A DNA stretch of 64,000 nt from Roseibium aquae (GCF_008711285.1 NZ_VXDC01000006.1:1-64000), one strand, 5' to 3'. Positions 41,383 to 52,203 are shown, counted from the stretch's first letter. The notes: generated by a model from the sequence alone, not told the origin. Program-made: numbers and translations.

Positions 41383-42971
41383 GGGGCGTCTCCAAACACG
41401 GACCGCACATAGCCAAGGGGTTCAATAACGCCGAGGGCGCCGCGGGCGGAGAGGTCGAACATCACCTCCGGCTGGAGCCCGAAATAGACAATCATCGCCG
41501 TCAGGATACCGATGGGAAGCCAGAGGGCACTGGATCCGATGCTGATCGTGCCCCCGGAGGCTGCGACAGCGGTTCCGTCCGGCGTGCCTTCGGGACCGCC
41601 GCGCCAGAACGCGTAGATCCACACACGGCCGACAGCCAGGGTCGTCAGAAAACCGCTCAGCAGGATCGCGAAGGCGAGCCAGCCTCTGCCATCGCTCATG
41701 GCGGCATCGACCAGCATCACCTTGGGCCAAAACCCGGAAAATGGCGGAAGGCCCGAGACGGCGAAGGCAAGGATCAGGAACACCCCGGCAAAAGCGGGGT
41801 TTGCGCCGTAAAGGCCGCCCAGTTCCCGCATGTCATAGGATCCGCCCATCCGGTGCATGACGCCGGCTGCCATGTAAAGCGCCGTCATCACCAGGATCGA
41901 GTGGACCGCATAAAAGATTGCGCCGGAAATTGCCAGATTGGATCCCACCGCGAGCCCGGCCAGCATGGAGCCGATCCCGGCGATGACAAGATATCCGAAC
42001 ACCCGGCGCACCTCCGTCTGGGCAAGCGCCCCCAGCACACCGGTGATCATGGTCGCGATCGCGACGACCGCGATCAGATCCGCCATGTAATCGCGCGACT
42101 CTGGCATGATCAGGACAAAAATCCGGATCAGCGCATAAACGCCGACCTTGGTGAGAAGCCCCGCGAATACGGCCGACACAACGATGTTGGGCGTGTGATA
42201 GGACGCGGGCAGCCAGAAATTCACCGGGAACGCGGCAGCTTTCATGGCGAAGGCCAGGAAGTAGAGAACCCCGATCGTCAGCAACGTGCCGGAGGCCGCG
42301 TTGTCGAGTTCCGAGATCTTCGCGGCGATGTCGGCCATGTTCAGCGTTCCGAACACGCCATAAATCATGCCCGTGCCGATCAGGAACAGATTGGTGCCAA
42401 TCAGGTTCAACACCCCGTATTTCACGGCCCCGTCCAGCTGCGGCCGGTCGTTTCCGAGGATGATCAAGCCGAAGGACGCGATCAGCAACACTTCGAACCA
42501 GACATAGAGATTGAAGATGTCCCCGGTCAGGAACGCGCCGCACACCCCTGCCATGAGAAGCACCAGGAAGGGATAATAACCATAGCGGCGCCCGGTCCCG
42601 TCAACGGTGACCGCGCCGTACAGGCCCGCGCAGAAAGCGACAATGGAGGCCACAAGCGACAGCGTGGCGCCCAGGGCGTCGGCCGTGAATGCAATTCCGA
42701 ACGGCGGCAGCCAGCCGCCCATGACCATGGTGATGACCCCCTTGTCCAGCACCCGGACCAGCAGCCCGAGATTGGCCGCGACCAGAAGAGCGAGGAAGAT
42801 CATCGCCAGTTTCGGCTGTGCCTGGGTGTTCTTGCGGGTCATCAGGCAGACCGCGCCCCCGACCAGCGAAATCAGCACGGGGGCGACAACCAGCCAGTCC
42901 CCGGCCGCGACGGGCGCGAGGTTCATGGCAGCCGAATAGTCAACTTTGGCAGAAGAGATAGGACCGGCCAT
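41379..42971 (-). CDS. mnhD: Monovalent cation/H+ antiporter subunit D
   Basis: The 530-residue protein is a proton-translocating subunit related to complex I NuoM/NuoN: about 14 membrane spans, GLIILGNDRPQLDGAVKYGV, FAMKAAAFPVNFWLPASYHT with the key Lys and Pro, then LLTKVGVYALIRIFVL. It couples ion movement to the proton gradient together with subunit A. The start may be ATG 42971 or a Met 15 codons in. It lies seven bases after subunit C. Confidence 0.95.
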   Translation of the reverse strand: MAGPISSAKVDYSAAMNLAPVAAGDWLVVAPVLISLVGGAVCLMTRKNTQAQPKLAMIFLALLVAANLGLLVRVLDKGVITMVMGGWLPPFGIAFTADALGATLSLVASIVAFCAGLYGAVTVDGTGRRYGYYPFLVLLMAGVCGAFLTGDIFNLYVWFEVLLIASFGLIILGNDRPQLDGAVKYGVLNLIGTNLFLIGTGMIYGVFGTLNMADIAAKISELDNAASGTLLTIGVLYFLAFAMKAAAFPVNFWLPASYHTPNIVVSAVFAGLLTKVGVYALIRIFVLIMPESRDYMADLIAVVAIATMITGVLGALAQTEVRRVFGYLVIAGIGSMLAGLAVGSNLAISGAIFYAVHSILVMTALYMAAGVMHRMGGSYDMRELGGLYGANPAFAGVFLILAFAVSGLPPFSGFWPKVMLVDAAMSDGRGWLAFAILLSGFLTTLAVGRVWIYAFWRGGPEGTPDGTAVAASGGTISIGSSALWLPIGILTAMIVYFGLQPEVMFDLSARGALGVIEPLGYVRSVFGDAP

Positions 42972-42977
42972 TTCAGA

Positions 42978-43355
42978 TCAGTATCCTTGAGGCGGAAGCG
43001 GGTCGTTCTCGGGTTCGGCGACGCGCATTTCGTTGACGTCGTCGGTGCCCACTTCCTGGTATGCCCGGAAGGCCAGAACCAGGAGGAACGCGAAGAAAGA
43101 AAAGGAGATCACGATGGCCGTCAGAACCAGGGCCTGCGGCAACGGATTCGCGGTGACCTCTGTCGGCACCAGGAGCCCCTGCGGGATCACGGGCGGCACC
43201 TCACGCGTGAGACGGCCATTCAGGAAGATCGACATATTGACCGAGTTGCCGAGGATGGCGATCCCCAGCAGCATGCGGACAAGCTGCTTGGACAGCATCA
43301 GATAGACCGAAACGGCGAAGAACAGGCCAATGACGATGGCAAGACCGGTTTCCAT
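42978..43355 (-). CDS. mnhC: Monovalent cation/H+ antiporter subunit C
   Basis: The 125-residue protein has three membrane spans and resembles complex I NuoK: MLSKQLVRMLLGIAILGNSV near the start and PQALVLTAIVISFSFFAFLL. It overlaps the subunit B stop at its start codon. It is needed for assembly of the antiporter complex. Confidence 0.95.
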   Translation of the reverse strand: METGLAIVIGLFFAVSVYLMLSKQLVRMLLGIAILGNSVNMSIFLNGRLTREVPPVIPQGLLVPTEVTANPLPQALVLTAIVISFSFFAFLLVLAFRAYQEVGTDDVNEMRVAEPENDPLPPQGY

Positions 43356-43777
43356 CAGTCGCTCTCCCTTTCTTCGAGCGCCAGCGCGATGGACGCAATG
43401 GCGCCAACGACCACGAAGTAGACGCCGATATCAAAGATCAGCGGGGTCGACAGTTTGATCTCCACATCGAAGATGGTGACCGGCCACCACTGGCTCGTCA
43501 TGAAGGGCTGCTTCGTGAACAACGAGTAGACGCCGGCCAGCGTGCCGATGAACAGACCGAACCCGGCCAAGCTCATCGGATGGACCTTGAGAGCCCGGCG
43601 CACGGCGGCGACGCCACAGGCGATCCCGAAGATCGCCAGCGCCGAAGCGGCGATCAGCCCACCAATGAAGCCGCCGCCCGGTTCATTGTGACCGCGCAGA
43701 AGCACGAAGATCGAGTAAAGCACCATGAGGGCCGACAGATAGGGCGCGATGGTGCGGAAAATGAGTGTGCGCATCAC
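43355..43777 (-). CDS. mnhB: Monovalent cation/H+ antiporter subunit B
   Basis: The 140-residue protein has four membrane spans and the MnhB signature [20 protein letters not shown], followed by [20 protein letters not shown]. In other rhizobia this domain can be fused to subunit A; here it is a separate gene that overlaps A and C by one to four bases. Confidence 0.95.
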   Translation of the reverse strand: MMRTLIFRTIAPYLSALMVLYSIFVLLRGHNEPGGGFIGGLIAASALAIFGIACGVAAVRRALKVHPMSLAGFGLFIGTLAGVYSLFTKQPFMTSQWWPVTIFDVEIKLSTPLIFDIGVYFVVVGAIASIALALEERESD

Positions 43778-46155
43778 GCGGCCTCCCTTTTGGCGGAACC
43801 GGACGGTGCCGGCGCCTGATCCTCTTCCGGCAGGGTCTTGGTCGTGTGCACCCGGATCAGCGCGAGCACGCAGAGGCCAGCCAGTGCCACAACCGCGATC
43901 TCGCCCAGCGTGTCGATGCCGCGGAAGTCGACGAGAATGACGTTCACGATGTTCCGGCCGTAGGCGATCGAGTTGCTGTATTCGGTGAAGAAGTCCGAGA
44001 GACTACGGTCGAAGGGCTGCTGCGAAATGGCAATCAGCGTCAGCGCGATACCAACCCCGACAGAGGCCGCAATCGCCCCGGTGACCAGCGCCGCGCCGCC
44101 CTTGCGATGATCGCGCGGCGACAGGTTCAGCCGGGTCATGACGAGGGCGAGGATGACAACCGAGAGCGTTTCGACCATCAACTGGGTGAACACCAGATCC
44201 GGGGCGCCGAACAGCATGAAGATCATCGCGACGGCAAACCCTTGAATCCCGAGGGAGACGATGGCCGTGAGCCGGGTCTTGGCAATCAGCACCGCGATCA
44301 GCCCCAATACGGCCACCAGCAGGATGCCCCATTCATAGAACGTGTAGACAGGCATCTTCGGCATGGTCGGCCAGCCTCCGCCGAGATAACCGGGCACGAG
44401 GACCGCGGCGCCCGTCGCCAGAAAGGTGAGCGCCATGTAGGTCTGCATCTTGCCGCCCTGCAGGCGGCGGGTAACGGCGGCGGACAGGGACACGATGCCC
44501 GCGACCGCCTGATCGAACCCCTTGTCCGGCCCCCAGCCGATCGCGGTCAGAACCCCGGCAATGGCGGACCGCAGCCGGTCAAGCTGCAGGAACAGCAAGA
44601 CGCCGAGACCGATCGTGATCAGGGACAGGATCAACGGTGCGTTGACGTAGGGCGGAATCAGGACAAGCTTCACTTCCGTCCACGTTCCCATGAGCGAGGA
44701 GAGCATCGGCCCGACAAACATCGTGCCCGTCGCGGTGAAGAACAACGCAAGGACGAGACCGGTAACCGACAGCACCACCGGCCCGGCAAAAAGCAGGACC
44801 GGCCCCTCGTGGGCGTGTTTCGGAGTGTCGACCTTGGGCCCGAAGAACGGCTTGATGGCAACGGCCGCAGCGATCACCAGCATGAGGGCATTGCCGACAA
44901 CCGCCGTCACGGTCAGGGCCATCGCGGCCGACGGGGCGCCCCAGGTGCCGTAGTACAGCACTTCCTTGGCGATGAAACCGATGAAAGGCGGCAGGCCGGA
45001 CATGGACAGGGCGGCCAGCGCCGCGGCAGCGAAGGTGATCGGCATGGCGCCGCGCAGCCCGCCCAGTTTCGTGACGTCACGGGTCCCGGCCTCGTGATCG
45101 ATATTTCCGGCGACCATGAACAGCGCGCCCTTGAACAGCGAGTGCGCGATCAGATAGAGCACAGCGCCTTCCAGCGCGCGCTCATAGCTGGTACCGACCA
45201 GCATCACCAGAAGCCCGAGCGAGGCCACCGTGGTATAGGCCAGCATCAGTTTCAGGTCGGTCTGGCGCACGGCGAGAATGGTGCCCACCAGCAAGGTGAT
45301 GCCGCCGAAAACCGGCAGAACCGTCATCCAAAGCTCGGTGCCGCCCAGCATCGGATGCATGCGCATCAAAAGGTAGACGCCCGCCTTGACCATGGTTGCC
45401 GAGTGCAGGAACGCGGACACCGGTGTCGGCGCTTCCATCGCGTTGGGAAGCCAGAAATGAAACGGGAACTGGGCCGACTTGGTGAAGGCCCCGCCCAAGA
45501 CCAGCAGGAAAATCGGCAGATAATAGCCGCTATCCTTGATCACGTCAGGCGAAGCAAGCAGCGCGGACATTTCTGTCTGGCCGGTAACCGAGATGATCAT
45601 GATGACGCCGGCCAGAAGGATCAGGCCGCCGCCCCCCGTGACAACCAGCGCCTGAATGGCGGCGCGGCGCGAAGCGGCGCGCAAGTGGCCGAAGCCGATC
45701 AGCAGGAAGGACGTGATAGACGTCAGCTCCCAGAACACAAACAAGGTCAGCAGGTTGTTGCCCAGAACGAGGCCAAGCATGGCCCCCATGAACAGAAACA
45801 GGAACGAGAAGAACCTGCCCTGCTGGGGATGGCCTTTGAGATAGCCGCCCGCGTAGAGGATGATGAACGTCCCGATCCCCGAGATCAGCAGGCCGAACAC
45901 CATCGACAGCCCGTCGATATAGACCGAATAGTCGAGACCGTAGCTGGGCGCCCAGGCCCTGGACGCGACGAAGCTCTCCCCTTCGGACACGGGACCGATG
46001 AACCCGGCAAAATGCAGGAAGATCGCTGCCGGCACGATCGCCAAAGGCCATGCCGCGTTGTGCTTCAGGTGCTTGGTAAGGAAAGGCGCGATGAGAGCTG
46101 CCGCAAACGGCGCCAACACGGCCAACAGGGTAAGGTCGATCGCAGCTTGCGTCAT
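43774..46155 (-). CDS. mnhA: Monovalent cation/H+ antiporter subunit A
   Basis: The 793-residue protein is the largest subunit. Residues about 1-500 are NuoL-like with [36 protein letters not shown] and [15 protein letters not shown]. The C-terminal part (about 600-790) carries the DUF4040/MbhE-like spans with [20 protein letters not shown] and [16 protein letters not shown]. The conserved Lys, Glu and His of the proton path are visible in these segments. It is the first gene of the operon, which is complete and gapless from A to G. Confidence 0.96.
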   Translation of the reverse strand: MTQAAIDLTLLAVLAPFAAALIAPFLTKHLKHNAAWPLAIVPAAIFLHFAGFIGPVSEGESFVASRAWAPSYGLDYSVYIDGLSMVFGLLISGIGTFIILYAGGYLKGHPQQGRFFSFLFLFMGAMLGLVLGNNLLTLFVFWELTSITSFLLIGFGHLRAASRRAAIQALVVTGGGGLILLAGVIMIISVTGQTEMSALLASPDVIKDSGYYLPIFLLVLGGAFTKSAQFPFHFWLPNAMEAPTPVSAFLHSATMVKAGVYLLMRMHPMLGGTELWMTVLPVFGGITLLVGTILAVRQTDLKLMLAYTTVASLGLLVMLVGTSYERALEGAVLYLIAHSLFKGALFMVAGNIDHEAGTRDVTKLGGLRGAMPITFAAAALAALSMSGLPPFIGFIAKEVLYYGTWGAPSAAMALTVTAVVGNALMLVIAAAVAIKPFFGPKVDTPKHAHEGPVLLFAGPVVLSVTGLVLALFFTATGTMFVGPMLSSLMGTWTEVKLVLIPPYVNAPLILSLITIGLGVLLFLQLDRLRSAIAGVLTAIGWGPDKGFDQAVAGIVSLSAAVTRRLQGGKMQTYMALTFLATGAAVLVPGYLGGGWPTMPKMPVYTFYEWGILLVAVLGLIAVLIAKTRLTAIVSLGIQGFAVAMIFMLFGAPDLVFTQLMVETLSVVILALVMTRLNLSPRDHRKGGAALVTGAIAASVGVGIALTLIAISQQPFDRSLSDFFTEYSNSIAYGRNIVNVILVDFRGIDTLGEIAVVALAGLCVLALIRVHTTKTLPEEDQAPAPSGSAKREAA

Positions 46156-46570
46156 GCTGTTCCGAATTCAGGTTCGGTGAGGTTCAAGGCCGGGGCCGAC
46201 CGATATTCTGTCAGTCGGTCCGGGTTGCCCGGTTTGGAAGGTTGAGACGAACGGGATTTTACTTACGATTCCGTTCGCTCCGTTGCAAGTCTCAGACGGT
46301 CGATTTCAGAAAAACCGAACCGAATTCGGCCCAACCACCTGAAAAACGATGTCCGGCCACGCTCTTAGGGGTACTTGCCCGCTCATGCGCGCCGCAAATG
46401 AAGACGTGGCTTTACCACTGATCTTCAGCCGGACAATCAAAACAATGATTCATTAACAAATCTCAAAAAAAGAGCTTTATGACCCAAGACAAGGCTATAT
46501 TTGCCAAGGTTATGTCATCCTGGTTACTCTTTATTTTGGTTTGATACCTACGCTCCGTGCTCTCTAACGG
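46156..46570. other. Intergenic region between divergent mnhA and GGDEF genes
   Basis: It must carry both promoters, but no clear -35/-10 pair was found. A 10-bp palindrome CCGAATTCGG lies at 46320-46329. The right part is AT-rich (46440-46520). Confidence 0.4.
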
Positions 46571-47575
46571 ATGAGCACCATGGGCAGCACATATCTCCGG
46601 CAACAAACACGCCTCTCCTCAACCGAACCCTCGATCGACTTTCGCGCGCTCACTGAGGCTTGCCCGGATGCTGTCATCCAGTTGTGCCCGCAGCGGCGCC
46701 CGATCTATGCGTCCCCGGCAATCACCACCATGACAGGCTGGGATCCGGACGAATTGACCGTGGGCAAGACCGGCTTTTTTCATGCAGAAGACATCACTGC
46801 GGTCCATGCTTCGTTCGATCTGGCCGAGGGCCAGCCCGCAGGCTCCGAGCGCGCGGTTTTTCGAATCATTACACGCACTGGGACGGCCATTTGGGTTGAA
46901 GCGATGATCGCCCGCATTGCGGCCGCCACCGGACTCTTCCACGGGTTCGTGATGACGTTACGGGATATTTCGGACCGGCTGCACTACGAGGCTCAACTGG
47001 AAATCCTCGCCAGGCAGGACTCCCTGACCGGGCTCGCCAACCGGCGGGAATTCGACCTTGCGTTCGAACGCGAATGGGCCGTTGCCCGCCGGGAACGTCA
47101 GCCTCTCAGTCTGGTTCTGGCGGATCTCGACCGGTTCAAGTTGCTGAACGACCGCTATGGACATTCCGCGGGCGATACCTGTTTGAAGGCCGTGGCCGGC
47201 ATCTTGAAGGAAGCCGCGCGCCGACCGGCCGACATTGCCGCGCGTTTGGGCGGCGAGGAGTTTGTTCTCCTGCTTCCCAGAACCCATGAAGCGGGCGCCC
47301 GAACGGTTGGCGAACAAATCCGGAAAGCCATTGAAGACCTGCGTATCGAGAATGCGGATGCGAAGGACCATGGCGGTATCCTGACCGTCTCGGTCGGTGT
47401 GGTCACCGCCATCAGCGTCGATGGGCCGTCCTCAATCACTCCGGCCCGGATCATCGAAGCCGCAGACCGGGCGCTCTACACCGGCAAACAATCCGGACGG
47501 AACCGGGTTTGCTTCTCCCGGCTGACCGAAAAGGACTGTCCCGGTCTCGCCAATGCAAGCCTTGCGGCAAACTGA
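46571..47575 (+). CDS. PAS-GGDEF diguanylate cyclase
   Basis: The 334-residue protein has a PAS domain at about residues 25-135 ([31 protein letters not shown]) and a GGDEF domain at about 150-315: [40 protein letters not shown] and the active-site GGEEF near residue 226. A product-inhibition RxxD motif (RPAD) lies five residues before GGEEF, so cyclase activity should be feedback-regulated. It makes c-di-GMP from GTP. There is no membrane span, so the PAS domain probably senses a cytoplasmic signal. Start may be the second Met (46580). Confidence 0.95.
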   Translation: MSTMGSTYLRQQTRLSSTEPSIDFRALTEACPDAVIQLCPQRRPIYASPAITTMTGWDPDELTVGKTGFFHAEDITAVHASFDLAEGQPAGSERAVFRIITRTGTAIWVEAMIARIAAATGLFHGFVMTLRDISDRLHYEAQLEILARQDSLTGLANRREFDLAFEREWAVARRERQPLSLVLADLDRFKLLNDRYGHSAGDTCLKAVAGILKEAARRPADIAARLGGEEFVLLLPRTHEAGARTVGEQIRKAIEDLRIENADAKDHGGILTVSVGVVTAISVDGPSSITPARIIEAADRALYTGKQSGRNRVCFSRLTEKDCPGLANASLAAN

Positions 47576-47660
47576 GACCGGAAACCGGCTCCGGCCTTGC
47601 CGCGCCCTGGCGGGAAGTCTATTTCCCTGTCGTCATTTCCCAATGCCAAGGAGCAGCGCC

Positions 47661-48083
47661 ATGCACACCCGGCCGAAAGTTCAAAAATCCGTCGAGGAGT
47701 GGCGGGAGCAACTGACGGACGAGCAGTTCTACGTCACCCGGCAGTCAGGGACAGAGCGGCCTTTCACCGGTCCCTTCCACGACAGTTTCGAGGTTGGCCG
47801 CTACGACTGCGTGTGCTGTGACGCACCGCTGTTCTTGTCCGACACGAAGTTTGACGCGGGCTGCGGCTGGCCGAGCTTCTTCAAGGCGGCAACGCCCGAC
47901 GGGATCACCGAGATCGAAGACCGGTCGCACGGCATGATCCGGACCGAGATCCGCTGTTCGAATTGCGATGCACATCTGGGCCATGTTTTCCCGGACGGCC
48001 CGCCGCCGACCGGCCTGCGCTACTGCATGAACGGCCATGCAATGAATTTCGTGCCGGGCGGCACGCTAGATCAGCGGGCGTAA
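47661..48083 (+). CDS. msrB: Peptide-methionine (R)-S-oxide reductase MsrB
   Basis: The 140-residue protein fits Msr[30 protein letters not shown], zinc-binding pairs CVCC and [14 protein letters not shown] and the catalytic Cys in [15 protein letters not shown]. It repairs oxidised methionine in proteins (R epimer) with thioredoxin. ATG 47661 has AAGGAG eight bases upstream. It lies 85 bases after the GGDEF gene. Confidence 0.95.
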   Translation: MHTRPKVQKSVEEWREQLTDEQFYVTRQSGTERPFTGPFHDSFEVGRYDCVCCDAPLFLSDTKFDAGCGWPSFFKAATPDGITEIEDRSHGMIRTEIRCSNCDAHLGHVFPDGPPPTGLRYCMNGHAMNFVPGGTLDQRA

Positions 48084-48266
48084 AATCGGAATCGATTTCA
48101 CGCCCAAAACTGATCGCTTTTTTGAAGAAGCGGGCATCTTTGGGCGTTTCCGACAAAACGCCCGATGCCCCGGAAAGCCGGACGGACATGGCCAGCTGAG
48201 CCGCGACAAGACCGCGACAACACAATGCCCTCAACGCCCGATGTCCTGCGGCACCCGGCTTTTTGT

Positions 48267-48665
48267 TTACCGGGGCCGCTGGGCCTTGAGTATCCGCTCG
48301 GTGTTAACCTCGATCCAATCCGCAAGGTCCCGCACTTTGAGTGCCACCTCACGGCCGACCGGCGTGAGACTGTAGTCCACATGCGGCGGCACCACGGGAT
48401 GTGACACCCGTTTCACGAAACCGTCGGATTCCAGGGTTTGCAGAGTTTGGGCCAGCATCTTTTCACTCACGCCGCCCACCGTGCGGCGAAGATCTGAGAA
48501 CCGATGCTCCCGCTCCAACAGCGCAATCAAAACCAGTACCCCCCATCGGCTTGTCAGGTGCTTGAGGATATCGCGCGATGGGCAGTTCTGATTGAACAGT
48601 TCGCCCCGCCGCATCCTGTCCGACAGCGGCACGCCCGAGTGCTCCGGCTGCAAGTTTTTTTCCAT
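48267..48665 (-). CDS. HxlR family winged-helix regulator
   Basis: The 132-residue protein is an HxlR-type (YtfH/QorR-like) regulator: CPSRDILKHLTSRWGVLVLI with the conserved N-terminal Cys, EREHRFSDLRRTVGGVSEKM, LAQTLQTLESDGFVKRVSHP and YSLTPVGREVALKVRDLADW. QorR-type proteins use that Cys as a thiol redox switch. It is divergent from the QorB-like reductase gene across a perfect palindrome, which makes it the likely regulator of that gene. Confidence 0.93.
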   Translation of the reverse strand: MEKNLQPEHSGVPLSDRMRRGELFNQNCPSRDILKHLTSRWGVLVLIALLEREHRFSDLRRTVGGVSEKMLAQTLQTLESDGFVKRVSHPVVPPHVDYSLTPVGREVALKVRDLADWIEVNTERILKAQRPR

Positions 48666-48726
48666 TGTGCAATCAGCGCCTTATATCGCGAAAGCGGACC
48701 GGCTGGCGGCCCGGATCAAAACTAAC

Positions 48727-48750
48727 CTTTTTGTATGTACTAACAAAAAG
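48727..48750. promoter_or_regulatory. Palindromic operator CTTTTTGT-N8-ACAAAAAG
   Basis: Two perfect 8-bp arms with an 8-base spacer lie between the divergent HxlR (start 48665) and QorB-like (start 48815) genes. The layout is that expected for an HxlR dimer site controlling both promoters. Confidence 0.75.
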
Positions 48751-48814
48751 AAAGTTTTGAGTCCACATTCCCGGCATTGGCCGGCGATCCCCGGCCGTTT
48801 TCAAGGAGACACTT

Positions 48815-49675
48815 ATGATTGCCGTGACCGCCGCCAATGGCCAACTTGGCCGTTTGATCCTGAAACAGCTAGCTCACTTGACCGGCACACCGGTCCGGGC
48901 GCTCGTCCGGACGCCGGAGAAGGCCCGGGACCTTGCGACCGCGCAGGTGAGTGTCGTCAAAGGCGACTATAACGATCCCGAAAGCCTCCGCTCCGCCTTG
49001 GAAGGCGTCGAGCGGTTGGTGCTGATTTCCGGCAACGACATCGGCAATCGTGTGCCCCAGCACAAGGCGGTGATCGAAGCGGCAAAGGCGGCCGGTGTGT
49101 CCTTTGTTGTTTATACGAGCGTTCTGAAGGCGAACAGCTCGGACATGATCCTGGGCGCCGAACACTTGCCAACAGAACAAGCGCTGGCGGAAAGCGGCCT
49201 TGCCCACGCCATCCTGCGCAACGGCTGGTATCTGGAGAACTACGACGGAACCGTTCAGGCCGCCCTTGCGCATGGCGCGGTTTTTGGCGCTGCCGGCGAC
49301 GGACTGATCGCCGCCGCGGGCCGGGAGGATTATGCCGAAGCCGCCGCCAAGGTGGTGGCCGGTGACGATGTGAGCAGCCGGACCTATGAACTGGCGGGTG
49401 AGCCGGCCTTCACCCTTGCCGACCTCGCAGCGCAGCTCTCGGAAAAAACAGGCCGCGCCATTGCCTACCAGAACCTGAGCGAAGCCGAGTACGAGAAGGC
49501 CCTTGTTGGCGCCGGGCTGCCGGAAGGCTTCGCCAAGGCCGTCGCCGATGCCGACCGGGCAGCCTCGCAAGGCGCGCTCGACAGCACGAGCGCGGACCTC
49601 CGCAAGCTTCTTGGACGGCCAACCCTGTCTCTCTCGGACTACATTGGCGGCATTCTGGCGAAGACCGGCGGATAA
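48815..49675 (+). CDS. NmrA-like NAD(P)H:quinone oxidoreductase (QorB type)
   Basis: The 286-residue protein belongs to the atypical SDR5/QorB group: the nucleotide-binding start IAVTAANGQLGRLILKQLAH, then VVKGDYNDPESLRSALEGVE, FVVYTSVLKANSSDM and HAILRNGWYLENY. Such enzymes reduce quinones with NADPH. AAGGAGA precedes ATG 48815. Its pairing with a Cys-containing HxlR regulator repeats the qorA2/qorR or ytfG/ytfH arrangement seen in other bacteria and implies induction by quinone or diamide-type stress. Confidence 0.92.
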   Translation: MIAVTAANGQLGRLILKQLAHLTGTPVRALVRTPEKARDLATAQVSVVKGDYNDPESLRSALEGVERLVLISGNDIGNRVPQHKAVIEAAKAAGVSFVVYTSVLKANSSDMILGAEHLPTEQALAESGLAHAILRNGWYLENYDGTVQAALAHGAVFGAAGDGLIAAAGREDYAEAAAKVVAGDDVSSRTYELAGEPAFTLADLAAQLSEKTGRAIAYQNLSEAEYEKALVGAGLPEGFAKAVADADRAASQGALDSTSADLRKLLGRPTLSLSDYIGGILAKTGG

Positions 49676-49817
49676 GCCAGCGAGCCGCGTGCCGGACCGC
49701 GGACCATCCCGCCCGCGGCCCGGCAATCTGTAAGTCCCCCTTATCAATTGCATCATTTTAATTTGTTGGATCGGAACCGTCCCGTTTGGTACTCACGAAG
49801 GGTCAAGGAGACTTGCA

Positions 49818-51062
49818 ATGAGTGTAAGCGCCGAACCGGCCGACCCCTATGCTCCCGATGGCACCTACGCGTGGTTCCGGCTGGCGATCTGCATCCTGTT
49901 ATCCACGCTGGGCGGCGCGGGCATGTGGGCCGTGGTGGTGGTGCTGCCGGCGGTGCAGGCCGAGTTCGGCGTCGACCGGGGAGATGCCTCGCTTCCCTAC
50001 ACCATGACCATGATCGGCTTTGCCGCCGGAAACTATCTGATCGGGCGCTGGGTCGACCGGTTCGGGATCGTGCTTCCCGTCCTCCTGTCCGCGCTGGCGC
50101 TGGGAGCAGGCTTTGCCCTGGCGGGCCTGTCCACCGGCATTGTCACGTTCTCGCTCGCCCAGGGGTTTTTGATCGGCCTCGGCACCGCGGCGACCTTCGG
50201 GCCCTTGATCGCCGATCTTTCGCACTGGTTCGAAAAGCGCCGCGGCATCGCGGTCGCCTCAGCGGCCTGCGGCAACTACCTGGCGGGCGTGCTTTGGCCC
50301 TCCTTCATCCAGTGGGGCCTCGGCTTCACCGACTGGCGCACGACCTATCTGATGATCGCCCTCATTTGCGTGGCGGTGATGGTGCCCCTCACCTTCTTCC
50401 TGCGCCGGACGCCGGATCCGGCCTATGCCACGCGCCACCCGCAGATTGTGGGCCGGTTTGGCCAGCTGTCCGCCGGGCTTTCGCCGCGCGCGCTTCAGAT
50501 CCTTCTGGTGATTGCCGGCCTTGGCTGCTGCGTCGCCATGTCCATGCCCCAGGTGCACATCGTCGCCTATTGCGTGGATCTGGGCTATGGCGTCGCAGCG
50601 GGCGCGGACATGCTGGCCATCATGGTCGGCGCCGGGATCATCAGCCGCCTGGCTTCCGGATTTCTCGCCGACAAGATCGGCGGCGTGCGCACGCTCCTCA
50701 TTGGTTCGGTGCTGCAATGCGCCGCCCTGTTTCTCTACCTGCCCTCGGATGGACTGGTCACACTCTATCTCGTTTCGCTCGTTTTCGGCCTCAGCCAGGG
50801 TGGCATTGTCCCGTCCTACGCCGTGATCGTGCGCGAATACCTGCCGGCCAAGGAAGCCGGCCAGCGGATCGGGCTTGTGATCATGTCCACGATCATCGGC
50901 ATGGCGCTCGGTGGCTGGATGTCGGGCTGGATCTATGACCTGACCGGCTCCTATCAGGCCGCGTTCCTCAATGGCATCGCCTGGAACTTTTTGAACATCG
51001 GCGTGATGGTCTTCATTCTTATGAACAGCCGCGGCGGACGGGAAAAGCTGGCGGCGGCTTGA
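49818..51062 (+). CDS. MFS transporter
   Basis: The 414-residue protein has twelve predicted membrane segments and MFS features: AGNYLIGRWVDRFG (motif A-like loop between spans 2 and 3), WFEKRRGIAVASAACGNYLA and DWRTTYLMIAL. The overall look is of the oxalate/formate-like or YbfB-type MFS proteins; no substrate can be named. It has CAAGGAGAC upstream and is alone between the QorB-like gene and the convergent ABC transporter. Confidence 0.92.
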   Translation: MSVSAEPADPYAPDGTYAWFRLAICILLSTLGGAGMWAVVVVLPAVQAEFGVDRGDASLPYTMTMIGFAAGNYLIGRWVDRFGIVLPVLLSALALGAGFALAGLSTGIVTFSLAQGFLIGLGTAATFGPLIADLSHWFEKRRGIAVASAACGNYLAGVLWPSFIQWGLGFTDWRTTYLMIALICVAVMVPLTFFLRRTPDPAYATRHPQIVGRFGQLSAGLSPRALQILLVIAGLGCCVAMSMPQVHIVAYCVDLGYGVAAGADMLAIMVGAGIISRLASGFLADKIGGVRTLLIGSVLQCAALFLYLPSDGLVTLYLVSLVFGLSQGGIVPSYAVIVREYLPAKEAGQRIGLVIMSTIIGMALGGWMSGWIYDLTGSYQAAFLNGIAWNFLNIGVMVFILMNSRGGREKLAAA

Positions 51063-51114
51063 GTGGTTCGGGCGCGGCGCCGCCGCATGTCGCCCAGGAG
51101 ACCTCAGTTCCGGA

Positions 51115-52203
51115 TCACACGCGCTTGCGCAACAGCCAGACGAAGAAGAGCCCGCCGATCAGGCCCGTGACGATGCCGATGGGCATGTCTTCCGGGGACA
51201 TGATGGTGCGCGCCAGAACATCGGCCCAGATCAGGAAGATCGCCCCCACCAGCATGGAGGCCGGGAGCACGCGGACATAATTGCCGCCTGCCATGAACCG
51301 GACGGTGTGCGGGATCATTAGCCCGACAAAGCCGATGATGCCGGAAAAGGCGACCATGACACCGGTGATCAGCGCGCCCACCACGAACACGGTCAGGCGA
51401 AAGCGGGCAACGGGTATGCCAAGCGTGGAAGCGGTTTCGTCGCCAATCGTCATGGCGTTGAGGTCCCCGGCGCGGGCCCAAAGATAAGCCCCGCAGACGG
51501 ACAGGATCACCAGCGGGAAAGCAAGATGCGGCCACTGGGCAAGACCCAGCCCGCCCAGCATCCAGAACACAACCGTGTGGGTGGCACGCGGATCGCCCAT
51601 GAAGATGAGAATGTTGGCGAGCGCCAGGATGATGAAGGACACGGCGACGCCGGCCAGCACCAGCCGGTCGGCACTGGTCGCAGCGGTGAAGCGGGTGACG
51701 CCAAGCACCAGAAGCGTCGCGGCCAGCGCGCCCGTGAATGCCATCAGCGGGACCGTGAAAAGGCCTAGGAACAGCCCCGTGTGCAACAGCGCCAAGATTG
51801 CCCCGAACGCCCCACCGGATGAAATGCCGAGCAGATGCGGATCGGCGAGCGGGTTGCGGGTGACGGCCTGAAGCGCTGCGCCGACCGCCGCCAGCCCCGC
51901 CCCGACAAGGGCGGCCAGGAGAACGCGGGGAAACCGGATGTCCCAGACAATCGCTTCCCGGCCATCCGACCAGGTGACCTCAACCAGATCCGGCACAAGC
52001 TTGTTGGCGACGATACCAAAAACCGTTTCTGCCGGAACCGCGACTGCGCCGATGGACACGGCAAAGACGATGGACACGACAAGAACAACAAGACCGCCGC
52101 TCATGGCGAGCGCAAAGCCGGGTGTCCGGCGCGCGATCCGCCTTGTGTCCGCAAGGCTGAGGTCCGCAGAGAGGTCCGCTTCCGCCCTGTCCGTCATGGT
52201 CAC
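51115..52203 (-). CDS. FecCD/BtuC-type ABC transporter permease
   Basis: The 362-residue protein is a FecCD-family permease with about ten spans: SDGREAIVWDIRFPRVLLAA, GAGLAAVGAALQAVTRNPLA, DPHLLGISSGGAFGAILALL and VGLMIPHTVRFMAGGNYVRV are all typical of BtuC/FecC. It overlaps the binding-protein gene by four bases (ATGA). In view of the cobalamin riboswitch upstream of this operon, vitamin B12 or a cobalt chelate is the likely substrate. Confidence 0.93.
   Translation of the reverse strand: MTMTDRAEADLSADLSLADTRRIARRTPGFALAMSGGLVVLVVSIVFAVSIGAVAVPAETVFGIVANKLVPDLVEVTWSDGREAIVWDIRFPRVLLAALVGAGLAAVGAALQAVTRNPLADPHLLGISSGGAFGAILALLHTGLFLGLFTVPLMAFTGALAATLLVLGVTRFTAATSADRLVLAGVAVSFIILALANILIFMGDPRATHTVVFWMLGGLGLAQWPHLAFPLVILSVCGAYLWARAGDLNAMTIGDETASTLGIPVARFRLTVFVVGALITGVMVAFSGIIGFVGLMIPHTVRFMAGGNYVRVLPASMLVGAIFLIWADVLARTIMSPEDMPIGIVTGLIGGLFFVWLLRKRV

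Noticed and set aside
41853..43421. 522-codon plus-strand frame
   Set aside because: Antisense shadow of mnhD and mnhC, with the same charged low-complexity composition and no family features.
43765..46245. 826-codon open frame on the plus strand
   Set aside because: It lies exactly opposite mnhA and reads as Gln/Asp/Arg/His-rich low-complexity sequence typical of an antisense shadow of a membrane protein gene.
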